Positions 11,038 to 21,763 of a stretch of 64,000 nt of DNA are shown here, piece after piece. The stretch comes from Ditylenchus dipsaci (taxonomy: Eukaryota; Nematoda; Chromadorea; Rhabditida; Anguinidae): assembly GCA_004194705.1 (NCBI GenBank), contig SADC01001204.1:2232001-2296000 (forward strand). Reading direction: 5' to 3'. The notes beneath the pieces were generated by a model, which was given only the letters and a program-made list of their open reading frames with translations, had not been told where the DNA came from and did no database searches. Each line of letters opens with the position of its first letter. Positions within the stretch are counted from its first letter, which is position 1. A program made the translations under genes and the position numbers.

Positions 11038-11567
11038 GTATCAACACATGTTTGATAACGAACTCATTGGAGTACCCAGGGTGGGCCTAGCCGGGCTATA
11101 GCCCCACTTGTCAGATTTTTTAAATAAGGATTAGCATCTCCCGTCAGTATTTTTTTAGCCTTTTTAGCCCTTTAGCTCCTCCCGTCAGGAAAAATTTTGC
11201 GATCCTGTGTACTCCTATGAATGAGCTGGTTACCATTACTTTAAAACCACTACCCCCTGAGTAGCACCATCTGAGGATCAGTACTTGATGGTACTTGACG
11301 TGATAACCACTAACTTTGTACCACCACTTCGCGTTTTCAAATCGTTTTCTCATTTTCAGCCTTGGGTTAAATTACTTGTAGCTAGACTGAGTTTTCGGAT
11401 TTTCCGGGGAGTATACTTTTTTAGAGTGGGTTCTTGACTTTTTATCTACCCATTTTAAGTTGCAAAAACGCTTTTATGACTTTTAATGCCTTTTAGTAAT
11501 GCAAAAAATAATGTTTGCTACCACCAGGATTTGAACCTGCTACTTAAAAAAACTTGCCTTTTGCAAG
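11038..11567. other. no gene recognised downstream of ferroportin
   Basis: No canonical AATAAA lies close to the ferroportin stop. The region holds a TA-rich repeat-like block at about 11085-11200, related to sequence near 62080-62165 (GGGCTATAG and CCCGTCAG motifs). No coding support. Confidence 0.4.
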
Positions 11568-11575
11568 TTATTTTG

Positions 11576-13083
11576 GGCTGTACCCCGAAATTTAAGCGGC
11601 ATTTTGCTAAGTGGTCGATTTGCTAAGCGGTCGTTTTGCCAAGATTTTTTTTGCTAAGCGACAAATTGCTAAGAATATATTTGCTAAAGCATTCTTTTCT
11701 TAAATCCCGATTTGTTAAGAACTTTTCTGCCTTTTTGTACTTTTCCTTTTTCTCAATGTTCTGGTAGGGGATTAGATATTTTTCCGAAACCAAACCCAAA
11801 CCTGAAAGATTAAAATTTCTTAAAAATAAAAAATAAGCCATTTTTTCTAACTTAAAATTGTGTGGGGAATTGGGTTTGTCAAGCCCAAAGTTGCGATTTT
11901 ACACACTCCAACTTCAATACCTGGTGTAGGTATCACCTGACCAGGTGGATGCCCACCTGGATGTCTTAAAAATCAAAAAGTTCATTTGAATAAAAAAATC
12001 TATTTTTCCAACCAAAAAAATTTGTGAATAATTGGACTTGATGAGACCAAAAGTGCGATTTCACCTACCCGATCCCAAATCTAGGGTTGAGTACCACATG
12101 GACAGGTTGTTATCCAGGCAACTCAAGAGTAGGGTATATTCACCCAAATGACCTGAAAGGTCAAACGTTAGTCTTTTTATATCTGAAATTACGGTAAAAA
12201 ATAAAGTGTGCACCCAGGTGGATTCGAACCAGCATCCTCGGCGGTGGCTATCCAAGTGGTCGTCCACTTGGATCAAAAATTTTTTTTTACGTTTTCGGTT
12301 TCCAAATAAATTTTTCTGCACTAATTCGAGCATCCTGAAAATGGTTTGACAGTGGCAAAATCACGTTTTATCAAGAAGTTTTTGAGTTATCGTGAATTCT
12401 TGATTTTGATAAATCAATCGTTAGCAATAACTCTAAATTTATCGATAAAACGTGATTTTACCACTGTCAAACCATCTTCAGCATGCTCGAATTAGTGCAG
12501 AAAAATTGTTTTGGAAACCGAAAACGAAAAAAAAAAATTTTGATCCAAGTGGACGACCACTTGGATAGCCACCGCCGAGGATGCTGGTTCGCATCCACCT
12601 GGGTGCATACCTTTTTTATCGTAATTTTGAGTGTTTACTTGGCGAAGAGGTCCATATACTCATCACCAAAGTTACTGGTTCGAATCCCTCTGGATGCAAT
12701 CAGTCCAGAGTAGGAGACCCCGATTAAAATTAAACCATTTTTAGAACATTATTTTGGATTGAATCGTTTGGGTTTTTAGGTGTGTACCCGAAATTAAACC
12801 GAACTGAAGAAGATGTAGCTTAACAAACAAGATCTTTATCAAAACAACTACTTAGCAAAAAAATTCTTAGCAAAACGACCATTTAGCAAATTGGCGCTTA
12901 AATTGTGAATTCTTAGCAAATTCGCGCTTAAATTTTTTTTCTTAGCAAATGACCGCTTAGCAAATTGGCGCTTAAATTGTGAATTCTTAGCAAATTCGCG
13001 CTTAAATTTTTTTTTCTTAGCAAAACGACCGCTTAGCATATCGACCACTTAGCAAATCGCCGCTTAAATTTCGGGGTACAGCC
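11576..13083. mobile_element. 1.5-kb element with repeat-built TIRs and exact 8-bp TSD
   Basis: Left end GGCTGTACCCCGAAATTTAA and right end as its complement, flanked by an exact TTATTTTG duplication at 11568-11575 and 13084-13091. The arms are arrays of TTTGCTAAGCGGTCG-like units; the right arm (about 12840-13070) is longer. The interior contains tandem ACCAGGTGG motifs near 11930 and 12090 and the foldback at 12188-12626. No transposase frame was recognised, so it appears non-autonomous. Confidence 0.85.
12188..12626. repeat. nested foldback whose arms carry tRNA-like B-box sequence
   Basis: About 200-bp arms mirror each other around 12400-12410. Each arm includes GTGGATTCGAACC or its mirror; GGTTCGAATCC is the Pol III B-box consensus. 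One arm keeps the consensus (about 12220) and the other has TTCGCATCC (about 12590). A further GGTTCGAATCC lies at 12673. A CAGTGGCAAAATCACGTTTT pair brackets the loop. I see no complete tRNA cloverleaf. Confidence 0.6.
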
Positions 13084-13286
13084 TTATTTTGCTTTATTCA
13101 CTACTAACAATGAAGTTCGTGCAATAGCGCGAAAGATGCGCCTTGTCGAGCTCTACCGAAATAACATATATACATGGGGTGGAAAGCGTTAAAAACGTGA
13201 CTAAAAAGCAAAAAAGCATTGCGGACTCCACTTCCATAACATTTTATGTTTAAAATATTTTAATACTTTTTAGTTTTATGTTCTTA

Positions 13287-13520
13287 AAGGGGGGGGGGTG
13301 AGAAATAGGTTTGACAACCTGATGAAAAACCCATAAATGGGTTGCAAAAAGATTTTAAATATAAAATTATTTATGTGATTTATGATGGGTTTCACTACAT
13401 TATTCGACAATATTTAGTGAAACCCATCATAAAATCATATAAATAATTTTATATTAAAAAAAATGCAACCCGTCAATGAGTTTTTCTTAAGGCTGACAAG
13501 CCCATTTCTCAACACCCCCC
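13287..13520. repeat. foldback with G/C homopolymer ends
   Basis: A G-rich tract plus TGAGAAATAGGTTTGACAAC at the left mirrors a TGACAAGCCCATTTCTCAAC tract plus C-run at the right. A second, inner perfect hairpin (TTTATGATGGGTTTCACTA and complement) lies in the centre. Confidence 0.7.
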
Positions 13521-14716
13521 TCCCCCCCCCCCTCCCAAGTGTCACCACCCCCCCCCCTTAAAACAATAGTGAAAGAGTCTACTTATATCTTGGCTTTTGA
13601 AAATTGTTCAGCATCATTTTTTTTTAGTTTTTGCTGAATTTTTTTTCAGAAAATTTAATAGTCTTTTTAATTATTGGGTTGAAAGTCTAAAACCATAAAG
13701 GTTAAACAATTAATTTTTTCAGACTACTGAAAAGAAAATATTAAAGGCAGGTTGGAGATAAAAAACTTTGCTGAGACAAAAATGAAATAATTTTTTTCCA
13801 GCAAGATAAAAGTGTAATTATTAAAAAGATTAGTATGCTCTTCTTTTTTTCCTTACTAATAAATTTTAGTTTTAGACTTCAGTTTGTTTGCAAAAAAATG
13901 AGATAATATTTGCAGCTTATCTTCGCAGTGCAAACTACAGAAAATAAAAACTTCTGTCAAAAAAAGCTATCAAAAAGTGCACTACACCAATATCGGCCCT
14001 CATAATACTGTCTATACGTGCTCCCCTCCCCGACCTGTTCCGCCCCCCCCCTCGTCTGATTTTTTTTAAAACGGTGTAGGTAAAATGGCCTAAATTGGCC
14101 TGTTACCTTCTCCGTCAGAACTTTCTGGCTACGCCTGCGATCTTGACATTACAGATGAAGATAGCCTGTGTTTGTAATGGTTCAAGCCTAGAAATAAAAC
14201 TCCGGGCGGTCAGTCTGATATATCATGAGCCTGTGGAAGTTATTAGGATAATAGAGCACTGCTTGAAAACCTATAGGTATTTCGCTGAATTTTGAGAATG
14301 AGAAAAAAGAAAACATATCTTAGCCTAGAACAAAAAAATCACAGACAAAAACGTGTACAACTCATCACCTTCAGCACATATTTTCATCCATTTCATGAAA
14401 CCTCGAAACGGAAACTACTATATTTTCGTTCACAAAAATATCGAAATATTGAGCACAAGATCGACAATGCTGTGCAATGTAGTCAAACAGTTGAGCCTCG
14501 ATACAGCTTTCTTATTGTGAACTTTTATATATTTTTTCAAACCTACGAAAGTCGAAAACTTTTTGTTGGTTTATTAGTTGTAAAAGCAAAACCGAAAAAG
14601 CGGAACTAGTGCTAGTTATGAAAATGCAGCAAACATTAGTGTAAAATATTTGATTTGAATTTAGACATATGTTTTTAATGCCGAGAGGAGAACGATTTTA
14701 GAGAAAATATGGAATT
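13521..14716. other. no gene recognised
   Basis: AT-rich sequence with a long C-run block at 13515-13560. An open stretch at 14292-14609 is lysine-rich low-complexity text without motif or splice support, so I do not call it. Confidence 0.4.
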
Positions 14717-14799
14717 TTATATTATGGTGTGGTAGTATAGGGGGTTTGTGATATGAAGAGTCGACAGCAACAAAATACAGTTTGTGTAGTTTTTGTTGT
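14717..14799 (-). CDS. possible TM7 exon of the minus-strand receptor GPCR-B
   Basis: On the minus strand this stretch reads as a hydrophobic helix with an NPLYY motif, like the NPxxY end of a receptor's seventh helix, then a stop at 14717-14719. The position is right for the last exon of the receptor at 15652-19013, and the length is close to the TM7 exon of its paralogue. A clean phase-0 acceptor is not evident, so this is only a candidate. Confidence 0.3.
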
Positions 14800-14824
14800 T
14801 ACTTTAAGGACCGTTGTTTTTTGA

Positions 14825-15170
14825 GCGTAATTTGGACGCTACTATAATATATGCCATCCCCCCCCCGTCGCTGCGTCCAAAAACCAAAGTCCTATAGAAA
14901 CTTTTTTTTGTTAAATTCATAACAGCACCAATTAGGCTGTCTATGGCTTTCTACGCTGATCTACTTCAGCATCAGTATCTGTACTTTATAAATTTAAGGA
15001 TAACAACTGCTTCTTTCGACGAATTATTTTCTTGTAAAAAGTACAAAAATATAAAATGCTACAAATTAGTGCATCCATCTCGTTTAAAGCTGTTACAGTT
15101 GGACCTATGTAAAAAGATAACAGTTGGCCGGTCATCTGAAATACTTAAAAGTGGCTTTGTCAAATTCCGG
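14825..15170 (+). pseudogene. possible DNA-transposon fragment (weak PIF/Harbinger-like N-terminus)
   Basis: A GGACGCTACT-type terminus and C-run like those at 22023 and 56745 is followed by an ATG at 14943. The reading begins with a Phe-Tyr-rich segment and 'TTASFDELF', reminiscent of the RMSPxTFDELL segment at the start of PIF/Harbinger nucleases. The match stops after about 35 residues and the frame runs into the next MITE. The resemblance is weak and could be chance. Confidence 0.25.
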
Positions 15171-15173
15171 GTG

Positions 15174-15567
15174 CAGTAAAACTTCGATATAACGTACACC
15201 CCAATATAACGTACACCTGGGCCGGTTTTTTAATAATAAACTCTGTCATAATTACCCCCGATATAACATACACCCCGATGTAACGTACACCTGATCAGTG
15301 ATGTATTTTTCAGATTTTTCGCTCTTGCTTCGGGCTCTCGACTTTGAAAAATTCGCTCCGGCTCTTGCTCCGGGCTCTCAATTTTCAAAAATTTGCTCTG
15401 AATCCTACTCCGAGTTCTTCATTTGAACAAATCTGCTCCGGATTTGGCTCCGAGATCTTCATTTGAAAAATTTTGCTCCGGCTCTTGCTCCAGAGCCAGA
15501 GCCGGAGATTAATACATGACTGCACCTGACCTGGTCCCAAAGTGTTAGTTATATCAAAGTTTGACTG
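15174..15567. mobile_element. TATAACG-family MITE carrying a nested repeat
   Basis: Starts CAGTAAAACTTCGATATAAC and ends TATATCAAAGTTTGACTG. The interior (about 15300-15510) is an array of GCTCCGGCTCTTGCTCCGGG units bounded by TGATGTATTTTT and AATACATGACTG, which look like separate nested termini. The right end abuts a TACCGTATTTCC end at 15568, the two sharing the TA. Confidence 0.7.
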
Positions 15568-15651
15568 TACCGTATTTCCTCTAATAGAGCGGCATGAAGC
15601 TCTATTAGAAGAATTGAAGACACTTTTGAATTTGTTGTGAAAAAAAATTAC

Positions 15652-18600
15652 CATCTTAAAGCAAATACTAAAAAGATTTGGCACAATGTTTAAAAATATT
15701 TCGACCATGAGAGCGGTTAGTAAAACTCTGTTGTTCTAAAATAATTCAATGTTTTATTTTTAGAGCTTTTAAAAAATAATTACACTGTTATAGAGTTGAT
15801 GAGCTCGTAGAAGTTTGAAAAAGTAAATACTAAGTACTAAATTAGCAGTACTGAAAGTAGTTTTTATAACTAACTGAGGAACTGTTCGAAATTTGATAAG
15901 TAGGCAGACAGTTGAACTACATTCACTCACTAAATTTGCTTTACACTATTAAAAAAACTGAAAAAATAAAAGAATGAGTTTTTGTAAGCAAATCAAACCT
16001 TTGTTCAAATCCAAAGGCAATTCTAACAAAAATAAAAATATATTAAGCGAATAAGCAGAAAGTATGATCATTATGCTTGCATAGCCCAGAAATTTTTATT
16101 TCGTAAGTTTTTAGTGTAGTATACTGGGTATTTTATGGCCAAACATCGGTCCAAAACTAGAAAAAATACAGGAACGTGGCAACTAACTGTGTAAGAGGCC
16201 ACAAACATACCCAACCAAAATAGCACATATGGAATGTATTTGACATTTTCTGAAAACTAATACTAAATTTTTTATAGAATTAAAATTGTTACAAAAATAC
16301 TCTTATCAGTAGCTTAAATTGTGATTTGATGCGAAAAAAATTATGACAGCAGTTTTTTATTTCTTTTTCCGCGGAAGGTTTGTTTCAATTACTTTTTCGT
16401 ATTTGCACTTTGTATCTGATAGAAAATTTTTTTAGGTAGTCATTTTAATGTTTTTTTACATTTTTTCAAAAAATTTCAAGATTTCCAATAAAGTTCTGAG
16501 ATAAAAATCTTTCCTAGATTAAGTGAAGATATTTCTTAGATTCTAGTTTGCAGTTAAAATAATTTAGCTGTCGGGGGAAGATATTTAATATCGTGAAAAA
16601 ATTATAGTCGAACTACGATAATGTGACTTCCTGATGTAGTGGCATCTCCGATATAACGGCTTGTTTGACAGACAAAAAATCAGCAATGAAATAAGTGTCG
16701 CTTCCACACAGACACGAGTCACAACTTTATTAACTACGACCGGGTCTCATAGACACACAAAAGAATACACACTATGTAAAAGAATTAAGGGCAACACAGG
16801 CTGTTCCTTCTTCTTTACATTTTTCGGTCCAGCATCCACTTTCTTAAAATTAGGCAGGCGCAGTGAGCTTCTTTCATCTTGAAACGAAGTACTATATGGG
16901 ACCCAGAGGTTAGCGGATCGTCACGGGTTGCGGGAATTAAGGCACTAGCAGCGGCAGCAAGACCAGGAGCGGAACCATCCATCAGCGAGAATTCAGCAGC
17001 AGCAGGCATGCAAGATGCAACGTCTAGGCCAGAGCACGGCCCACTCGCATCCACATCACACAGGCAGGTCAACACACAGCATATTTCGATCCACACCACA
17101 GATGGTCAACACCTGACCCGCTTCCGTATAGGTCAACTCCCCGATATTATCGACGGGTCAATTCAAAATTCCCAAAAGCTTGCACACCTGTAACTCCAAC
17201 TTGTTTTGCCCAGAGCACGATCCATCAGAGGCTTTGATCTAACAGCAGGCTTGCACGACGTAGGTCTTCAGCCAGTCCATTGCACCAGGATTCCTTGTGA
17301 CGAGGCGCTTGAGACCGAGATCCAACTTCAGTACGAGTTCCCCGTTGACTTCTTCCATCTTTGCGGAATGCATAGCTTGAAATGTCTGAACAAACACAAA
17401 TAAATCTCCCACTACACATCTCAATGCCGGGTCAACACTAGTGATGGAAGCGGGACGGGACGGTCCCGAAAGTCCCGTCCCGCCGAAGAAATTTTTTGCC
17501 AAAGTCCCGTCCCGGTGGTCCCGAACTTTCAGAGTAAAAGTCCCGGTCCCGGTCCCGAAAATCGAAAAAATTCGGGACATTTTTATTTATTTCATTGTCA
17601 AGAAATTTACACATTTTAGCTTTTTCGCCAATTTATCATTATTCTTCTCATCAATCTTTCGCTTCCGTGCAATTTTTTCTCTTGTCATTCGTCTTTCAAG
17701 TCTTTTGTCTTTCATCGTCTCTAGTCTTTCAAAAGAGTAGGTTTAATTAACTCAACTTTTTTAAAGAAAAAAGAAGGTTCATTTCCTGTGCTAGCGAAAA
17801 TAGCTCGTCGCTACTTATCAGCTCCAGCTACAAGCGTACCAAGTGTAAAGCTATTCTTGGTGGCGCGGGATGTATACGACTACAGGCGTTCAAATCTTTC
17901 TCCAGAGCATGTGGAACAATTAATTTTTTTGAACAAAAATCTACGCGTCGTTAATTTCAACTACTAGCTCTTTTGTGATGTAATATTGTGAAATGAAGTT
18001 TTTTTGAAACAATGCTTTTACAGTCAACTCTCGATAATCCGTCACTCCTTGGGACCGGCCGTGGGGTGACAGATAATCAAGAGTGACGGATTAGCAAGTG
18101 ACGGATTAGCCTAATTTATTTAAGACAAAACCAAACAAAGTGTCACGAAGGTGACGGATTATCGAGAGTGACGGATTAGCGAGTGACGGATTATCCGAGA
18201 GTTGACTGTATTAGAAGTCCCGAACGAAACTTTTTCTGGTCCCGGCAAAAATTTTGAAAAGTCCCGGTCCTGGTCTCGAAATTTTTTTTTAAAAGTCCCG
18301 TCCCGGTAGTCCCGAAATTTCAATATTTCCATCACTAGTCAACACACACAACAGTACAAATCCATTGATGATAAGATAAGCTTTCAGTCAAAATGTTTCC
18401 ACACAGGACAAATTCTTATTTAATTTCAGTATACCGTATTTCCTCTAATAAGCGCGCCGGCGCGCTTATTATTCAAACCCCCAAAAATCGGAAAATTTGG
18501 AATTCGATTTCGAGATTTTTGGTGCTCAACCAAAATCTAAAAAGTGGAATAGGTAGAGCTCGTGGGAGTTAAGAAAACGTATCAAACAGCTTTGGAATAA

Positions 18601-19013
18601 AAATTCTCTGAGCTGAGATATAGGCCCTCAAAGTAGGGGGTGCGCGCTTATTAGAGGAAATACGGTATTCGCTGTCGCAAGTCCCCTTCCTTTACAAATT
18701 TAACAATGCTCACTCCCAATATAGTGGTACCTTATGCCGGTCCCAAGTGCCACTGTAATGAAGGTATGACTGTACCTGAGTTCCAGCTTAGAAGAACGTA
18801 TGCTTGGTGTGGTATAGATAGTATTAATACAATAATGTTGTAGTTAATGTAAATAAGCAAAGAATAAGAAAATCGCCCAACTTTAAGACGATTTTTAGAA
18901 AAAAATATGTTATATGATAGATTGGAGAAAAAATAGATAGCAACAAGTTGACAAAACAGACCTATTATATAAAGCACTAAATTTAAATATGTCAAATAAC
19001 TAGCTGAACTCAT
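15652..19013 (-). CDS. nematode seven-transmembrane chemoreceptor-like protein (GPCR-B)
   Basis: Rhodopsin-like membrane receptor of nematode serpentine type; ligand unknown. Minus-strand exons: 19013-18776, 16249-15999, 15929-15784 and 15735-15652; a candidate TM7 exon is at 14799-14717. Exon 1 encodes TM1-TM2 after a start at MSSASYL. Exon 2 carries TM3 with the DRC motif (LDRCLAIKYP, in place of DRY) and TM4, ending LPLDLNK. Exon 3 gives the cysteine-containing second outer loop and TM5; exon 4 gives TM6 with its proline, starting NNRV. Exon 1 is exactly 238 nt, as in the paralogue at 37948, with the same phase. Exon 2 needs one more base, fitting the T5 run at 16093-16097. Intron 1 (2.5 kb) contains a GC-rich block and four transposons, and its donor GTACAG overlaps the end of a MITE. 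About 240 residues are visible. Which serpentine subfamily it belongs to is not settled. Confidence 0.78.
16661..17430. other. GC-rich block of unknown origin
   Basis: Composition differs sharply from the AT-rich surroundings, and short open stretches occur in several frames on both strands. No domain, splice pattern or matching terminal repeat was recognised. The block resumes after the hAT-like insertion (18346 on), showing that the insertion interrupted it. It could be an old retrotransposon terminal repeat or transferred DNA; the sequence does not decide. Confidence 0.4.
17773..17967 (+). pseudogene. hAT transposase C-terminal dimerisation domain (remnant)
   Basis: Reads FPVLAKIARRYLSAPATSVP, then S-x-K-L-F, V-A-R-D-V, RRSNLSPEHVEQLIFL and a stop at 17965-17967. 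This is the hAT-family C-terminal motif order (W..FP.LA..AR..LS.PATSVPSER.FS.AG). Only about 65 residues remain; the DDE/RNase-H core and BED finger are absent. The canonical SER is SVK here, so it is also diverged. Confidence 0.85.
18021..18208. mobile_element. nested MITE with CAGTCAACTCTCGATAATCC ends
   Basis: CAGTCAACTCTCGATAATCC at the left and GGATTATCCGAGAGTTGACTG-type end at the right, flanked by TA. Internal GTGACGGATTA units repeat. Inserted inside the hAT element, so it is younger. Confidence 0.8.
18434..18665. mobile_element. CCGTATTTCCTCTAATA-family MITE
   Basis: Ends CCGTATTTCCTCTAATAAGC and the complementary GCTTATTAGAGGAAATACGG, flanked by TA on both sides. Same termini as the transposase-bearing element at 59271-60812. 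Confidence 0.85.
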
Positions 19014-19407
19014 TTGCAAAAGAAATTTATAAAATAATAATAGCTGAGTGAGACAAAGTAGCGAAACAAATAAGAAATGCTTTAATTAGTTTTGTTTTTT
19101 TAAACTCACATTCCCACTTAAAACTCAGACCGTCTCACATTACACCTCACACTTAGTCACACTAAAAAGGGGTTCAAGTTTTCGGAAACTCAAATTCCCA
19201 TCAGTTGTGAGTGTGACTGTGTTTAGATGTGTTGTGAGTGCAAGCCGTAGACTAAGATCACCTCACAGTCTGAAGTGTGATGTTATTCGGTATGAGACTT
19301 AAACTGTTGTGATTGTGCATGAGATTTTTTAAGATAAAAATTAGTGGCAGTTTATTTAACACTAGCATCGAAATCGTTAGGTTGTAGGTGGTCTCCAATC
19401 ACGAATA

Positions 19408-19658
19408 CCGTATTCTCTGTAATTAGCCCACACCCTCTAATAAACCCACACCCCCTACTTTGAAGACCCATATCTCAACTAAGAGAATTTTTTTTGTAAA
19501 TTTGTTAATTGCATTATCTTGAATCCCCCGAGCTCTACAGATTCCACTTTTTAGATTTTGATTGAGCACCCGAAAATCTCGAGACCGACCTCAAAATTTT
19601 CATATTCTTGTTGGTTTGAAAAATCAACCCACAAGTGGGCTAATTAGAAGTGATACGG
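19408..19658. mobile_element. diverged CCGTATT-family MITE
   Basis: CCGTATTCTCTGTAATTAGCCC at the left and GGGCTAATTAGAAGTGATACGG at the right are degenerate versions of the family termini. It sits just upstream of receptor GPCR-B. Confidence 0.7.
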
Positions 19659-19756
19659 TTCTTTAACTCTTATTCTATAAGCAAGTCGCGGTACTTGTGC
19701 AGTTGGGAAGAGGGGTTGGCTTTTTTGGGTAACTGTGAATAGTGTTTAAACGTCTC

Positions 19757-20351
19757 CTAAGTAATTTTTATACGCTAAAAACGTGAAAAAATCTTTACTA
19801 ACAATTTACGCACTAAAAACTAAGTTTTCAAAAAAAAATTTGGTTACCGAAGGTTGACCGATTGCCTTGGTCCCCAAGGTAAAATATCTTATATCCGGGT
19901 ATCCTACCACGTTTCGATCACTGGAGCTGGGCAAAAGAGCATTTATATGAATTTTATGATCAAGAGTACTTCTCGGAATCATGTCTAAGGTAAGTGAGTG
20001 CGCGCGTCTCTAACCGACCAAGCCCCCTGCGCCCCCTTCAGGGAGCAGGGGGCTTGGAGTTGAGATGCACACACCCACGTACCTTAGACTCAAATCACTC
20101 GAAAGTGACTCTGGATGCATAAAAACAATATGCATACCAGAGTTTCTTTATGCGGTAGGCCCAGCTAACAAAACTAATCCTATCTTTTTGGTATTTTTAA
20201 TGATATCCAGTTACCTTTTTAGGTATATTTACCTTAAGGGACCAATGCAACTGGTCAACCTTTGGTAACCAAATTTTTTTTTGAAAACCTAGTTTTTAAG
20301 CGCTGAAATCGTTCGTAAACAACTTTTTTTTATCGTTTTTAGCGTATAAAA
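19757..20351. repeat. foldback enclosing a dispersed GC-rich hairpin
   Basis: Outer arms mirror each other, with TTTTTATACGCTAAAAACG at the left and CGTTTTTAGCGTATAAAAAA at the right. Inside, about 19957-20165 contains a hairpin (AAGCCCCCTGCGCCCC and complement) with flanks like GTGAGTGCGCGC and CAAATCACTCGAAAGTGACT. The same hairpin cassette recurs at about 35640-35855 and 57005-57245. Confidence 0.7.
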
Positions 20352-20379
20352 AATTTGAGGACCACCTGTCAAACATGAC

Positions 20380-21300
20380 CCCACACACAAGAAAAGTGGG
20401 TTGTTTTTGACTTGTGCAGAGTTTCATTTTTATCGGGCAGCCAGATGGACATCCACCTAACCGAAGAATACCCAAGGCATTTTGCTCCGCGTAGGGGAAT
20501 CTCAATTTAGGTACTAACAAATCCAATTACCTTCACAAATTTAAGTCAGAAAAATGGGTTTTTTCTTATATATTTAAAAAAAATATTTTTCAGACCATCC
20601 AGTTGGATATCCAACTGACCAGGTGGTACCTACCCCATGTTTTCCGGTTGGGGTGGGTGAAATCGCTCTTTTGGTCCTCTCAAACAAGATTCCCCACAGC
20701 TGTTTGTACAGGATAGGATCGGCTGTTGACGAACTTTTGCTTTTCAGGTCATCCGGGTGGATGTGCACCTCGCCAGGATGTGCCCACCCTATGTTTTTTA
20801 TTTTGATGGCAAAAATAACAATTTTGGCATTATCAAAACCAATTCTCTACAAGATTTTATATCACAATTAGTGGTTCATTTTAGATTTTGGAAAAAATTC
20901 TTATTTAGATAAATATCCTTCTGACCATGTGGTACCCACCCATGGTTTTGGAATTTGGGTAGCGAAGTTTGCAATTTTAATCCTGTTGAACCTACTTACC
21001 CACACAATTTTGGGTGAAGAAAGATGATTTGTTTTTGATTTTTAACAAACTTCAATTTTACAGGCCAGTCACGGGCACAGGTGGATATCCACCTGAGCCG
21101 AGGGTACTAACCCAGGTTTTAGGGTCCGGATGGGTAAAATCGCACTCTTTGTCCTATCAAACATAATTTCTCACATTATCTTACGTATGATAGGACTATT
21201 TTTTTCTAATTTGGTTACCTTTTTTTAGGGCGTCTAGGTGGTCATCCACCTACCCGAAGATACCCACCCAAATTTTGGGGTTTGGACCTTTAAGGTGGAC
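20380..21300. repeat. tandem array of diverged about 155-bp units
   Basis: A motif of the form CAGGTGG.ATCCACCTG followed by ACCCACC and a T-rich stretch recurs near 20455, 20610, 20750, 20925, 21080 and 21240. Similar units occur inside the element at 11576-13083 (about 11930 and 12090). No coding signal. Confidence 0.65.
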
Positions 21301-21763
21301 CAAGACTATAAAAAATGATTCACGACCGCTAGGACTCGAACTTTCTGATAAAATGGATTACCTCCACAGGAATTGAACCTTGTAGATGAATTTACTGTAG
21401 ATGAATTCACCGTTGCCCCTTGTTATATGCCATTTGAAGCGCAATTGCAAGCTCTTTCTAATGTGTGTAAAATTATTTGGGCGGCGCAGACAATTTATAC
21501 GAAATTTTGTGGGTATTTAAAAAGGTACCAATTTTAAAAAAGTCGATTTTTCTAAAGGGGCTTGCTAGAAGCTCCGGAAAGAAGCTTCTTACAAAAAGCT
21601 TTTTTCTAGTGATTTTTCTCAGTTGTGAAAAAAACTACTAACACTATCTTGTTCAGCGTGGAGTTCTGCACAAGTACTTACTAGAGATACAAACGGTAAT
21701 AAATAATAACTAAAATCTTTTTTTTAAGATTTTCCTTTTTTGAGACTTCAAAACTGTGGCTCT

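Larger units (their letters stand above)
17439..18337. mobile_element. hAT element with exact 8-bp target duplication
   Basis: Ends TAGTGATGGAA and TTCCATCACTA, flanked by GTCAACAC at 17431-17438 and 18338-18345. Subterminal arrays of GTCCCGTCCCG-type repeats lie inside both ends. It carries the end of a hAT transposase (17773-17967) and a nested MITE (18021-18208). TIR, duplication length and protein all agree on hAT. Confidence 0.9.

Noticed and set aside
11038..11110. Longer ferroportin C-terminus through a splice at 10999
   Set aside because: The only acceptor giving a plausible tail leaves a 19-nt intron, which is too short; read-through to the stop at 11037 is simpler.
13850..13970. 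Possible minus-strand membrane exon
   Set aside because: Open in more than one frame with an acceptor, but phases do not fit GPCR-B and the peptide does not align with the paralogue.
14292..14609. 105-codon plus-strand ORF
   Set aside because: Lys/Arg/Tyr-rich text with no splice signal, motif or partner exon.
16661..17580. Several overlapping open frames in the GC-rich block as genes
   Set aside because: Similar-length frames occur on both strands, as expected from low stop-codon density in GC-rich DNA; no conserved motif was seen.
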